Assembly: GCF_000972845.2 (NCBI RefSeq)
Contig: NC_040029.1
Location: 3,399,811-3,463,810 of the forward strand
Source: Larimichthys crocea
Taxonomy: Eukaryota > Chordata > Actinopteri > Sciaenidae
Reading direction: 5' to 3'
DNA length: 64,000 nt
Shown here: piece by piece, positions 21,381 to 33,574 of the stretch
Layout: each line of letters starts with the position of its first letter
Numbering within the stretch: position 1 is the stretch's first letter
Translations under genes and position numbers: made by a program
The notes under the pieces: generated by a model
Seen by the model: only the letters and a program-made list of their open reading frames with translations
Told to the model about the DNA's origin: nothing
Database searches by the model: none

Positions 21381-21551
21381 ATCAGTCACTTCAGAGGCCC
21401 AGTGAGTAATCTCTTCATGCTGATATATTACCCGTATGAAATATACTGATTGGACATACATGCTTTACAGGCTGTGTTATGCAGGTGCATGAATAAAAGG
21501 CAGAGCTCATACAGCACCTGCCTTGTTACGACACATTCGACACAGGCTTAC

Positions 21552-21748
21552 CATTCTCTGCGTCTTGGGAGGAGGTCTGCGCACGATGTAGGAGTAGTAG
21601 TTGAGCATGGCGTACTCTATCATGGCGGCGAAGACGAACAAGAAGCAAACTGTGACAAACAGGTCCATGGCCGTCACGTAGGACACTCTCGGGAGCGAGT
21701 TCCTGGCCACTGTGCTCAGGGTGGTCATGGTCAGCACGGTGGTGATAC
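21552..21748 (-). CDS. gabrg3: gabrg3 exon: M2 (pore) to M3 and loop start
   Basis: Acceptor CCATGCAG at 21749 and donor ATG/GTAAGC at 21551 bound 197 bp (65 codons plus 2 nt). It encodes most of the pore-lining M2 helix ([19 protein letters not shown]), the M2-M3 linker and M3 ([20 protein letters not shown]), followed by the start of the intracellular loop ([10 protein letters not shown]). [17 protein letters not shown] is the GABA-A gamma signature for the gating linker. LTM-TTL at the pore is typical of an anion channel. [11 protein letters not shown] matches gamma-3 rather than gamma-2 (VSVCFIFVFSA) as I recall them. The phase joins exactly with the exon at 31575-31727. Confidence 0.97.
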
Positions 21749-23309
21749 CTGCATGGGTGAGAAATGCAGGAGCGATGCTTTGTAGAGAGAATTCACTGTG
21801 ACTGCATGATGAAAAAAGCTGGTCGGCACTGGGGTGACCCACGTGGAAGTCAGTGATTATATAAAATGTGGGTTAGGTTTATTAATCACCATTAATAATG
21901 CATATGGGGTATTCTGGTAGCCCTCTCCATTCTTGCATCAATCCTGTCTATTAAACTGCAGCAGGGATTTTGTTTTGAGTGTTAACATGATCAAATAATT
22001 AAACACTTTCCTTTTTATTTATATATCTTTGCCCCCGGTCTGAATTTATGTGTCTGAAATCGATTTGCGGGTTAAGACCCTCTATTATACAGCGGAGCCA
22101 CATCAGAATTATGAGGCAATTCTTGACACCTCCTCATGACTCAAACATGACTTGTCTCTGAAGTGGCTCAAGCAGTGCAGCCATAATTCAGCCTGCATAA
22201 GGTAAAAAGCTGGCCCTGCATTCCTATATATCTGTAGTGATAATTAATTCAATAAGGTTTGACTGTCTCAGCCACAGTGGAAGGTTTCCAGACATTACGT
22301 GGATAGAAATTAGACTATTTGAATTTCTTTTTGACAATTTTATTTTCCAGTAAGGTTGAGGGCAGTAAAATAAAATACACGTCCACACCATTTCATACTA
22401 CTTTACAAATGAGAGAAAGTTGTTTCTGTTCAAATTTAACTTTAATTGTACTTTTAACAACCTGAGTGACTAACTATTGTTTTAGATCTTGCGCACAGGT
22501 TTCACATTGACAAGTGACACCGATATTGCTTAAGTTCTTGGTGTCTTGAGAGAGACCCAGGTGAGATTTTGCACCCTTTAATAGTCCCACATCCAGAAAT
22601 AAGCAATTGGCTTTTTCTTGCATCGTTCCTTTGGGCACAGACGGTGATTAAAAAAGTGCCTAACAAACAGCTGAGACGTCCATTTGGAGTAAAAAGACAC
22701 CATCGGGGAGCTGAATACGTCTCCATTAAAATTGAAATCTCAAGAAAAGTGTAAATAAAACTTTTCATATAACAAACAAAGTATAAAAAAAAAAGACAAA
22801 GATAACTGAGTTTGATTTGAACACAGTGTATGCACATTCAAACTCTTTTCTGTTCACTTTACAATGTGGACTCTTTTCTGTTGAGAAAAATATCAAAACA
22901 TTTATTGGTCTGAGGAAAAACACACAGTCACGTATCAGAAGCTGGAAAGATTCTCAGTCTTGCTTCTTCAGATACTGACTTGTGTAAAAAATTACATTAG
23001 AATATATTTCTAACTTGGAATATAACCAATTTAGGCACAGGACTTTTTAAGTCCTTATTAAAACACACTGGTGAAAGGAGTAGTTTTTGTCAAATGAAAT
23101 TTCTTATGTATGAAAGTTTCTGCAGAGATTATTCTGATCGTGACAAACTGAAGTTAGACACGGCCACATAAACTACTCATGCCAAGTCTCCAGACTCAGA
23201 AATGCACAATTATGAGAGGAAAATTGAAAACTGTGCGATACTAAGTCAGAATTATAACTTACTTACTACAAGGCAGGTGTGAGGAAATGTGTTCGGATAA
23301 GGCAGAAGT

Positions 23310-23720
23310 GTGTCTATTTATACAAAGTGTCACCACGTACTTGGACTAAACCAGTGACCTCACTAATTATGTCATCCGGATGTAAATACAGGAAGTGGTT
23401 GGGGCACTTCCTCCTTTTGTCCCTGGAGCACATGGTGGGTATGGTAAGTAACAAAGGATAGCTAATGAACGTATTGAACCCACATGTGAACCGATAAATA
23501 CATAAATAAAATGTCTGTATTAATTTAACCAAATATGTTGATGTATGTGACATTTAACCAAAAACAATACAAAACACAACTAAACTTGGGATAGTGTGTA
23601 TCTGCATATTGCTGATTAATAATGAAACTATGGTTCAAGCGTGGTTAAAGACAACACAATGTAGTATTGATGGTAAAAATTGCTCAATATGGCACGTCTT
23701 CCCCAGTTTGTCACACTTGA
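23310..23720 (+). repeat. interspersed repeat family X, copy 2
   Basis: Diverged direct-orientation partner of 20690-21090, sharing TACTTGGACTAAACCAGTGAC, CTTTTGTCCCTGGAGCACATG and GGTAAGTAACAAAGGATAGC. It is the longer of the two, with about 55 bp extra around 23366-23415. Boundaries are approximate. Confidence 0.65.
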
Positions 23721-24077
23721 TGACATACTACGTCACAATTATGAATGGTGTCGTAAGTATGCAATACTGATGCTGGCTTTTTCCCCCCAGTCTATTTCTT
23801 GTATTACAAATTTGAAAATCAATTTTCTCAACATTTATTAAGAATAAAAGGTTTTAGAAATCAGGTTCTGAAAACGACTTCTGGCTCAGAGTCTGACATT
23901 TTTTTTTCTTGAAGATTAGTACAATTTGTTAAAGGTATTAAAATTCCATATTTCACTATGAAACGTCCTCAGTTGATTACCTACATTAAGACAATCTGGT
24001 TTCATATTACAGGTTTCTAAAAATTGATTTTGAAATATGCAAAAGAGGCATTATCTAATGACAACTTTGGTTAAATC

Positions 24078-24901
24078 CAGTGGAAGCTGGTGAAAAATAT
24101 TCTAGGTGGGGCTGTGCCATATTCAGTCAGTTTGAGAAACCATGCCATCCCGATACAATTTAACACAAACTGCAGAATACCAGTGCTCTGTGAAATAACA
24201 GGGTTTATGTTGGAATCCTGAGGTTAAATTTAATACAATTTAATACCTTTTTAATGCTTTCTAAATATTTTTTAAGACCTCATCGTAACTTGCCTCTAGT
24301 CCTATAGCAAAAACAGGATCGATAAATGGGAGGGTGCACGCACTGTTACTGTCAATCCCTTAGTTGTTTACGTTTAATCATTTAGCTGACACTAATGTGA
24401 TGGCTGCAGCGGAAGTTTGACTGGTGGTAGGACTCGGTTGGATCGGTGTACTGGTCATACTAGCAACACAGAAATTTGATGTTATTGGCTGCTCTCCCAA
24501 CAAGTTGTCAGTCAAGTGAACATTGTAGATAGATCCACTCCAAACTTCTTGAGAATTACTAAAAAGCTTCAAGGTAAAATAATTGCCCTTTCTGGAGTAG
24601 GTTTGAGGACGCTGATCATCTAAATCATATGTCAAACGTTCGCATCTTAAATTTGCAATTGGTTTCATAGACCCACCTCCTCGGGATGACTTCTCCAGCA
24701 CTTCTCCAGAGCTGCTGAGACATGCAGACAAAGGACAGCATATTGCTGCGCAGTAGATTTTCTATCATATTTTGCACATATTAATGGATGCATTCTATTA
24801 TTTAAACACAAATATTAAAAATATGAATGATTTAATATTATGATTATTTTTAATTTTATTTTTGCGGCACCCTACCGCTCTCTATTGGCCAGCCGCTACT
24901 G
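24078..24901. mobile_element. hAT-superfamily DNA transposon, non-autonomous, 8-bp TSD
   Basis: The element begins CAGTGGAAGCTGGTGA and ends TGGCCAGCCGCTACTG, giving imperfect terminal inverted repeats (11 of 16 matching). It is flanked by a perfect 8-bp duplication GTTAAATC at 24070-24077 and 24902-24909, the size diagnostic of hAT elements. At 824 bp it is too short for a full transposase. A 117-codon minus-strand ORF at 24378-24731 lies inside but shows no recognisable BED finger or hAT dimerisation motif. CAGTGGCGGCTGGTGA-type ends are, as I recall, abundant in fish genomes. Confidence 0.9.
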
Positions 24902-26225
24902 GTTAAATCTAGAGACACATATCTGTAAATAAACAAGGAAAGTAGAATTTGTGGCATTTTCCATCCATGAATCTGAAAGAGGACATAATGAAAGACTGCG
25001 CATTAAAAATGTTTTTGCTTTGTGCCGCTCACCTAAACCACGAGTCAAATCAATGAGATACCAACTAATTTTCTACTATCTCACACTTCAGTATCTCATA
25101 GATGGGGAGAAGTTGGTCTCCATACTTGCAATATATAGACAGAAGACATAATTTGCTGCTGACAATTGTTTTGGACTTGCTGGTTATGTCCTGACCTATG
25201 TGCACACTGTGGTCATTAGCCAGCCGCTGCAGCGGAAAAGCTCTCAGCAGTCTACTTCTCTTTTAATAACAGTGATGAATGATGGAAATGAAGCTATACT
25301 GCTTATTAGCCTGACCCCTATAGAGGAAACTCGCATTTAAATGAAAAAGTCCAGGTTGTGAGAGTGCTGCCAGTCATAGGTCAGCTACTCGGACATGATT
25401 GCTGCCACTGAGTCACTTTAGAGGGATATAACAGTTTTTTAGTTGTAACATTGTGAAAGCAGCAGTGTGTCAGTGTCAATAATTACCTGTCACACTGATA
25501 AACAACTATTCTAATTGGAGATAACTTTTAATTGTGTCTCGTCATGCCATCAGCGCTATTGTCGGAGAAATGACTCCCCATGGCGTCTTAAAGGAGAGTT
25601 TCGTGTTTGCTTTGTGAAATGAAATCAATGCTTTCAAAAAAAAGAGATGAACCCGGTGACATCAATGCCCAACGGGGGCATCGATATCTACTGCCGTGAC
25701 ATGCACAGCATTCTCGTAAGCTCGCCGTCTTTCCTGTCCCTCATCCTCTCCTCTCTCTTCACGCCGTGTCTCGCCCCTCCTCTCCGTGTGTCCCTTTCTC
25801 TCTCTCTCTCTCTTCTGTCTCTTTCATCCTCATCTCCCACATGTCTTTCATGGCACTGTTTTCGCCTGTGGTTTCCATAGAGACGAGTTGCTCCCATCTA
25901 TTTCAAGCTACCTCCTCTGGTCTAGTGCTCGTCTAGACTCCCCCCCCCCCCCCTCTCATTAGATTAAAGTGCTAAACTAGGTAAATGAATAACTCTCTGC
26001 TTTCAATACCTAAAACCTTTCTGTTCAAATGTTGGACTGCACACTGGTCTCTATAAAACACGGACATCACTGTTTGTTCTTTGTCTCTCTTCTCTTTTTC
26101 CCCCACAACCCACCGGCCGCTCACAGTTTGGGCTGCTATTTCAAATCAAGGTCATGAGTTTTCTTTGTACACTTTAATTCATTCTGTGGGAATTGTCGCT
26201 ACATGATGCCATAGCAACCGGGTGA

Positions 26226-26228
<3 letters not shown>

Positions 26229-26261
<33 letters not shown>
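26229..26261. repeat. (GT)n microsatellite
   Basis: About sixteen GT units inside a gabrg3 intron. The adjoining ORF with a Cys-Val repeat start is an artefact of this array. Confidence 0.95.
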
Positions 26262-26263
<2 letters not shown>

Positions 26264-29200
26264 GTGATCTGAACAAAATCTCACATCTTCAGAAAACAAC
26301 TCATCGCATAGAAGTGAGAAAAACTCTTGTACATATGCCCGTGCGAAGCAAATATGCTACAGACATCCTTAAAGTGTTAAACAATCTTGATGGTGTGATC
26401 ACGGGAAGAACAAAGAACCAATTTCGACTTTTCCTTCCAAGTATATCAAATTTGATTGAATCTGATTGTAAAGACATGGTAGTTGGCATAAAACGGTGTC
26501 ATATGTCTAATGGTGATGGGCTGTCCCAATTATATATTAAACAAATCAGTGGCTGATTTTTGTTCTGTGTCCAGGGTTAAGCCAGGTGGAACAGATCACA
26601 GCTTGTGCACAAAGAACATCTATAAATAGTCCTGGACTACCAGTCAAAAATCAGCGTCAACGCCCCAAGGCTGCAGGGCTTTTATTACGACTACGGATTT
26701 AATCTGTTCTAAGACCAAGTTTTTATTTCAATCAAGCTAGGGCATTGAGTTTTGGGTTCACCCATTTTAAAGCTGCAGTTTGTAACTTTCTGTTTGTGCT
26801 ACAGAATTGACTTGCAGTGCAGTGTTTTTGAAGCAATTTTGTCACAACATCTCTGATTCGTTCAGCCATTCATAAAAGTCTGCTGTCATGCCCACTGTGT
26901 GTTTCCTCCAGCTAAACAGGCGAGCAGTTCTATCAACGGGATTAAGAAGGGGGATGTACTTGCCAAAGCTGAAATAATTAGAAAGTTAGTTAATTAGTTA
27001 CTAGTGAGTAAATAATTTAGAAATCAAGTTTTTCAAGTTTCAGCTGCACACACGTGCTGACCAGGTGTCCATCCCACCATATCAACAGATTTCTAGTCTT
27101 TTTCTATGATGCTAAAAAGGTGATTAAGGAGAATCAAGAATGTAATCACCACATTTAAATTAATCAAACAACCACAATTGTTCTGGAAATACTGTGTGCA
27201 CCCTGTGGCTATGTAATAGTGGACATCTATGGCATAAAACGTGTATGCTGCATACACTATATAAAAAGCAGGATGCTTAATCTACAGCTAAATCCTCAAG
27301 TACTGAAATTTCAGCTAATTTTACATGATCCCTGTCAAACACGTAAATAACGAAACCAGATAACATTTCTAAATAGATGTTCTGTCTGAAACCACACTAT
27401 CTGCATCATTTTTAGCGTTTTTAAGACAATATTTACCACAAACCCACTTGCTTCCTATCATGAAAAGGGTGCCTCTGTTGTCTGTATCACTGTTTGTGTT
27501 TTGAAGCGCTGGAAGAAAGATAAGAGATCACAGCAGCCCCAAATAACAGTGAATATATATGTTCTGACAAAGTAGGCTAATGTGAAGTTGAAATTATGCA
27601 GCGAGAATAGCTGGAGTGGAATAAAAGTGCATATTATCTGCTAAAGTTAAGACGTGAAGCACTCTAGAAGGTTTTCAACACCAAGGAAAATGCGGTGAAC
27701 ATATGAGCCGGCAGTCTCCTCGGCGAGAGCTTGTTTGTTTGTGGTAATTATGCTGATGTTTTCAAATTAATGTGCTAGTGATTGAGGTTAAAATGCTACA
27801 CATGGCAACTTCAATCTAATCTGATTAAAGGTGTTTCACGCACGCTGTAGAGGCCTCGACTTAAAGCCACATTTCCCATGCATGTAATCAGTCGGATGAC
27901 CCTACATGAGTCCCCTCTGACCAAGGAGACACTTGGGACTCAACAGCCTGCAGCCAGTCTATAATTTATTTACTCAGCCATGTATTTTCTGACAGCCTGT
28001 CAGCTGGATAGCTATGAGGCAACTTTAGGGGCAAAACTTCCTTGTAGTGATGCTTTAATGATAGTATATGAACTTCTTGTTGGCGTGAAACACGACCACA
28101 ATCATGACCTTGTGGGTACCTTGATTTCATTATGTTGAAAGTAGTGATTATGACCATTTGACCCTATCAGGTGTTAGAAAGAAACTGTTCACGATCAAAA
28201 ACACAGCCCGTCTTATGAGCGAGTTTGTCCCTGTGGTGAACAGAGCATCTAATTTAGATTCCTCCATCTCCTTGCAGCACAGTTTGAGGGACTGATGTCT
28301 CTGTACTACCGCCTATCTTTAACTCACTGCCTTCTTGCTAGAGTCCCCATGAGGAACACTGTCAGATCTTACACCCAAGCTGACATATCACCAGTGACAA
28401 GCGTTTGTGTAATGACGGCTCTCACGGGGAATCCTTGGGCATTTTAAATTTTACCTCTCCCCCCTTCCTCCACCACACCCATGTCATGAAAAATAAGCTT
28501 CTTTTGTTGCCAGTACTCGCTGTTAGCCAGGGCCCAATATCTGAGATGAATTAATACTAACCAAATGGTTTGTTGTTTGTGTATGGGAGCAATTTCTTTG
28601 AGTTAAAATGGTTACAGTGAAAACTGTGGATAACTGACTGCCCTCGCAAGAAAAACAACAGAATCAGTCATTTCAGTAAATGCCCCAAAGCAACATGATT
28701 GCGTTCAAATAGCCCTATGCTGTAGAAATTAGTGTCAGTTGGAAGTAAAGGATGAAGTACTGTGATGTTTGTAACCCAAACCTCACTGTCTCACAGATTG
28801 ACGTCCCACAACGTGGCCACACAAAAATCAAAAATATCAGTATTGCTAGATTTGGAAAGAAGTGAACTTGTATGACCCTGTGTAATATTCTCTTCACTCC
28901 AGTGCAACAGTTTTCTTTTACCCTATCAAGCTCTACAATCTTCTGCCTTGGGGTTGGTTTAATTCTGATCAACAACCCCCCCCTGTATCTCTGTCAAGAT
29001 CCATCAGGGTTGCAGAAATTGAGGTCTAATGGGAATCAACCTCAGCCCAGTTCTGACTTCAACCCGCTATTATCCAAACATCCTGTCACTGAAGGGGAAG
29101 TAGGTGAGTGACAGCTCTTTGGAAATACCACCTGGAACATGATAGCAGCTTGTCAAGACACACTGTCTTGAGGGGTGAGGTGGGTGCTTCACCTGCCTTT

Positions 29201-31574
29201 TTCTTGGACTTCAACCTCTCGGCTGATCCTCCTCCCTCCTCCTGACATTTCTCCCTGCCGCTGTGCGCCAGAGGCCTTCACTTTGCCTTACGCTCTTGTT
29301 TTGTCCCTCTCTCTCGAGCCCAGTTTTTCTTCCTCTTATCTCTCCTCTTCCCTTTCAGGGATCAAGTTTGAGACTGACCTGAAAACCGGGGCGATGTACT
29401 ACAGAAGAAAGGCTAAATGGCTTTCTATTACTGAGCTGAATGTGGATGTTTATCAGGACAGGGGCAGCTTGCTTCTCTGCACTACCTGTTGTCTGAAGGA
29501 GATCACAAGCCTTTCACTGCCTTTGGTAATGTATCACACCACCACCCACGTACTAGAAGCCTCGACCGCCTTTGGTTGTTGTCTGCGCCAGGCAGGCAGA
29601 CAATCAGACAGACAGGTTAGAGTGATGGAGAGACAGACGGGCACACACACACACATTGTGAGCAGTGTGATACACATTAAATAACAGCCGCAGTAGGAAG
29701 GTGAAAGCTGGACGAAACAGCAGTAGCTAAAACTGTGATGTAACAACCTTAGATTTTTCCTACACTGGTTAAAAAAAAGCTCCTCCAGCCTCGTCACATT
29801 AATAGGAAGTAAACCCTCTCTAATGCATCTTAATCTACTAGTTAAGAGGCTTTTGGTAGATAAAAAAATGTACCTAATCAGGTTTTGATTAAAAGCAGGA
29901 AGGCAGTCATATTTCAGAACCTATCTGCAGCTTCTACAGACATTTCTTAACTCTGAAAATAAACTTTTGAGTTTTTGCCTCTCTTGATCTCCTCTGCTTC
30001 ACCCTGTTTTGATGTTCAACTGTCACAGTGTCAACTTTCATCGACCGTACAACAAAAACTAAGCTGAGGAGAATGCACGCTCAACACAAGCTTTGATTGC
30101 GATCAGCTTTCATTAACACCACGAGACAAAAGACTCCATTTGGCCTGGCACGCGTTCGAATAATAGCACAAGCTTATTATTGAACTGGATACAACATGAG
30201 ATGACTTTATTGTTCAACTATCAGTGAAGTTTTTTTTTTCTTTGGGCTTGATAACAAATAGGGACGGACAGAACTTCAATATAACTTCTTTATTACCACA
30301 GAGACGTTCCAGATGACCTTCTGTGATATTGGCTGACTGGCAAGCTGATGAAGGGCAGGAGGGACTGAGTGGAATTAAAGTACCTCAGAGTTGTGCGTGC
30401 TGCCTCGACGCAAGTGACATCAGGGAAGGAGGGTGGGAGGTTGAAGAGGTGGAGTTCTTGGGTCAAGTGAGAAAATTTCAGTGGTGGAGGTTAATTAGTT
30501 AGAGTCTAATATCCTTCATGGATACATCAGGGAGCAAGGGGCTGAACCCCAACTGATAATTTCTTTTTCATTATATCATTTTATCAAGGCCAGCTTTTAT
30601 TGATTTATGCAAAATTCTATTCATTGTTGATATTTCTGGTTTTACTTTTTGCTCTGTGAAGCACTTTATCCTTTTCCTCCTAGAGTAGCTAAAGTTTTTT
30701 TACATTCTGTATCATCTTCCTCCAAATTTTAATCTCCAACTAAAACGCTGCCTGTGTTTGTAAATGAGATACAAACATTCCCTCTATACAGTATTTCAAA
30801 CTCGTCAGGCACTTACCTTGAATTCCACCTTAAACAGGGACCGTCAGCACAACATCATCATCCACAGCAAAGCAAATGAGCTAATGGTTGGCATGCGGTG
30901 GGGGAGGAAAATAATTCAAAATAATTGTCAGCTCATGCAAAGAAAAATAAGATTAACATGACAATAAAAGGACGAAAACAAAACAAACACATACATTTCA
31001 AAAATGGCTTCATGCTCGGCTAAAGTTGCAGTGAAACATGCATATTCATTTGCAAATGACACACACACGGACACACAACAGATCTTTCTTCATTGGTTGT
31101 CTTTTCTCACTCCACTACAGTTTTGAGGGATGTGCAAATATTCCTGTAATATGATGCCGGTAATAACTACTGCAACAAAGACTGAGTTATAATATTGCAG
31201 TTACCAATCAAAAAAAGAGATCAAGTTGTCCAAATCTCAGATTGAATTATCAAAAAGGCTTTCGATCCTGCCGTCAACTTCTGATTCATTTTCCTCATGT
31301 TCGACTCACAGCGACAGTGCGAGGACTTTCATATTATGTGCTCAAAGCATTCCCATCACTTCAATTAAAGCAAGTGGATGACAAAATGTTGGACATCAAC
31401 ACTATTCCCTACAGCTGATCATTCACAGGACCAGAGTTATCTACCAATTTGTTGGTGTGCAACAGAAAAGCAATATTTAAAAAAGTATGGCAAAAAAAGG
31501 AGTATGAAGTTATACAAGCAATTTTGAAATGCAGTAATGTTCCCCACACGGCTATATGGGCAGTGCATGGATAC

Positions 31575-31727
31575 CTAGGGCAGTCCTTGCAGGCGTGGCA
31601 TCGCTCTTGATCCAGAAGGAGACCCAGGAGAGGACCACAGTCAGGATACAGGGGATGTAGGTCTGTATGGTGAAGTAGCCCATCCGTCTGCTGAGGTCGA
31701 AGTACACGGTCATCAACACATACTCGC
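31575..31727 (-). CDS. gabrg3: gabrg3 exon: pre-M1 and M1
   Basis: 153 bp, the canonical length of this exon in GABA-A receptor genes, between acceptor CTAAACAG (31728) and donor G/GTATCC (31574). It encodes [19 protein letters not shown] (the last extracellular strand and pre-M1 segment), then M1 ([20 protein letters not shown]) and the start of M2 ([13 protein letters not shown]). [20 protein letters not shown] is essentially invariant in gamma subunits. [11 protein letters not shown] agrees best with gamma-3 (mammalian [11 protein letters not shown]). The pre-M1 [12 protein letters not shown] region couples agonist binding to channel opening. Confidence 0.97.
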
Positions 31728-31828
31728 CTGTTTAGAGAAAATGGAGTAGAAAAACATTCAACAGTCAATTCGCTGAAAAGGCGAAACGTAATTACGTTTC
31801 AAAAATATTTTTATGTGTCACAGCAACC

Positions 31829-31945
31829 TTGTTCAGTCCACCACTCCAGACTGAAATGTCTCAACAACTATTGGATAGACGGCTGTGAAATTTTTTTCAG
31901 GCATTCATAGTCCTCAGAGAATGAAGCTCTGTGGCACTGGGGGGG
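31829..31945 (+). repeat. interspersed repeat family Y, copy 1
   Basis: CAGTCCACCACTCCAGACTG followed by AAATGTCTCAACAACTATTGG and GAAATTTTTTTCAGGCATTCA belongs to a family I recall as widespread in percomorph fish (AAATATCTCAACAACTATTGGATGG). Two shorter copies occur at 40886-40960 and, inverted, at 59940-60050. Confidence 0.6.
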
Positions 31946-33535
31946 AAAAAAAGTCATCTTATCACGCAGACATGAATGTTTAGCCATGAATACAGCCTCA
32001 GAGAGTGTGGCTGTAGAATATTACCGTAGACTTGAGTGCAAGACAGAAGTTGCATCATATTGCAAGGTGACCCTGCTAATGTCTAAGTTACACTTTCCTA
32101 TCCACCCGTAAACAACAGACCCTTTATCCCTGAGGATCTGGAGCAGCACACCGGCTCATGAGTAATTAAAAAGGTCTGATATGTAGCTGGAGGCTACATC
32201 GTGCGGTGCTCTTAACTTTGTCATCAAAACAGAGGCCAGACCCAAATATAGCTGCGACATTTGTTGCATTATCCTGCACTTCATTAGAGGAACTGTGATA
32301 GTAGATTTTATAAGACGACAGATCTGTGTATTATTACAAACAGAATCTAGGTGTAGAACGATAACAGCCAGGGGCCGGGGTATGAACCCTGGGGAACTCC
32401 ATACAAAAATGACCAATTACAGAGGGACTTCTAATGAGAAATGTCTAAAGCTGTACTAAATGCTTTAAGTAAGATGATCCGAATCAAAGGGGAAGGCAGA
32501 CAGACCGAGGGGAAAGAGACAAGGACGGAAGGGGAGATAACTGGAAAATAGTGAAGTGAATGAAATTCACAGAGAGCAGAGGATGAAAAAAAGAAACGGT
32601 GACAGGAGGGGGGGAAAAACACTTAATGGAGCCAAGAAAACAGGAAGGAACTTCTCTAACTTTAGCAACAAAGGCTCCGTCGGCGTGAAGAAAAACAAGA
32701 AGAGTGACAGATTTTATTCCGCTGCCTCTTTACCGGTCCGACTACAGTCTGATGCTTGTTATAGCGAGCATTAATTGACAGCAGCAGGTAGATATTGAGC
32801 TACAACACTTGGCGAACAAAAGCCATTGTTCTGTAACCTTGACAAAGTTCTACGCATCAGAGGAGCATTACTTTAAATATTACTGAAGAACAGCGTTTGA
32901 TAATCCGCTGCCACTCAGGCATTTCCATGAAAAGGATGTCTGATTGAATAAAACATCTGTAGAAGAAGACCTTTTGTCCTCAGCTCGCAGCTGAATATCA
33001 CCTCATTCACCGCACAGAACTGAAATAATCACTTTAATCGCCAGGTGCAATGAATAGAGTGTCTTGTCTGTCAGAGGAGTATTTACCACTTTATACACTA
33101 CATGTACCAGTGTAGAACATCTGCACAGTCCCTCCATGTTTTTTGTTTTTGGCAACTTCTCCACTTTTAAAAGTGTCACACTGACAAATGCAGGCATTAT
33201 TGCACTCACTACGCTGACACCTGATGCCCATGAGGGGCGCTCCATTGGCAGCTGACACTCATTGTAATGTTAATAATTGAAACTATTTTTATTACCTTGC
33301 GGTTCACTCTCTTATCATACGAATAATCTATAAATAACCAGCTTACTCCATGTAAACATATTGTAATATTATAACTGGAATGCAATGAACAGATGTGCAC
33401 AGGTGGGTCCTGTTAATCACTGAAATAAAAAGATAAATAATGAACTACACACTGAATTAAACCTGAAAAAACAAACAAAACAAAAAAAAACAGCCAATCT
33501 ACAGGATCCAGATTTGAGCTGAAATGACAGCTGTC

Positions 33536-33537
<2 letters not shown>

Positions 33538-33571
<34 letters not shown>
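33538..33571. repeat. poly(A) run (34 A)
   Basis: Uninterrupted A homopolymer. The sequence left of it (33470-33537) does not show a recognisable SINE or LINE 3' end. The base count may be inaccurate in the assembly. Confidence 0.9.

Positions 33572-33574
<3 letters not shown>

Larger units (their letters stand above)
18114..21551 (-). other. gabrg3: gabrg3 intron (3438 bp)
   Basis: Lies between the M3 exon and the final exon, with donor GTAAGC and acceptor ATGCAG on the minus strand. It holds the first copy of an interspersed repeat (20690-21090) and a degenerate GTCTCTTTGTAGT-type tandem array (21200-21380). An extra in-frame loop exon seen in mammals would have to lie here. I did not find a convincing one. 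Confidence 0.8.
21749..31574 (-). other. gabrg3: gabrg3 intron (9826 bp)
   Basis: Between the M1 and M2 exons, inside the M2 helix coding sequence, at the usual position for this family. It contains a second copy of repeat X (23310-23720), an hAT element (24078-24901), a (GT)n array (26229-26261), a C-run at about 25941-25953 and a TA-rich fringe. Plus-strand ORFs at 26230-26556 and 29175-29684 are intronic and unsupported. 26770-26890 (AAAGCTGCAGTTTGTAACTT) resembles a teleost MITE end. Confidence 0.8.

Noticed and set aside
25647..25715. MNPVTSMPNGGIDIYCRDMH segment followed by a GTAAGC donor
   Set aside because: Looks exon-like, but there is no acceptor, promoter or partner exon, and it continues into low-complexity CT sequence.
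26230..26556. 108-codon plus ORF starting in a (GT)n array
   Set aside because: The start codon is created by the microsatellite and the remainder has no recognisable domain.
29175..29684. 169-codon plus ORF with an acceptor-like tract before GIKFETDLKTGAMYYRRK
   Set aside because: The pyrimidine tract is strong, but there is no partner exon, no known domain and the tail is low-complexity (CA repeats). Likely chance within the intron.
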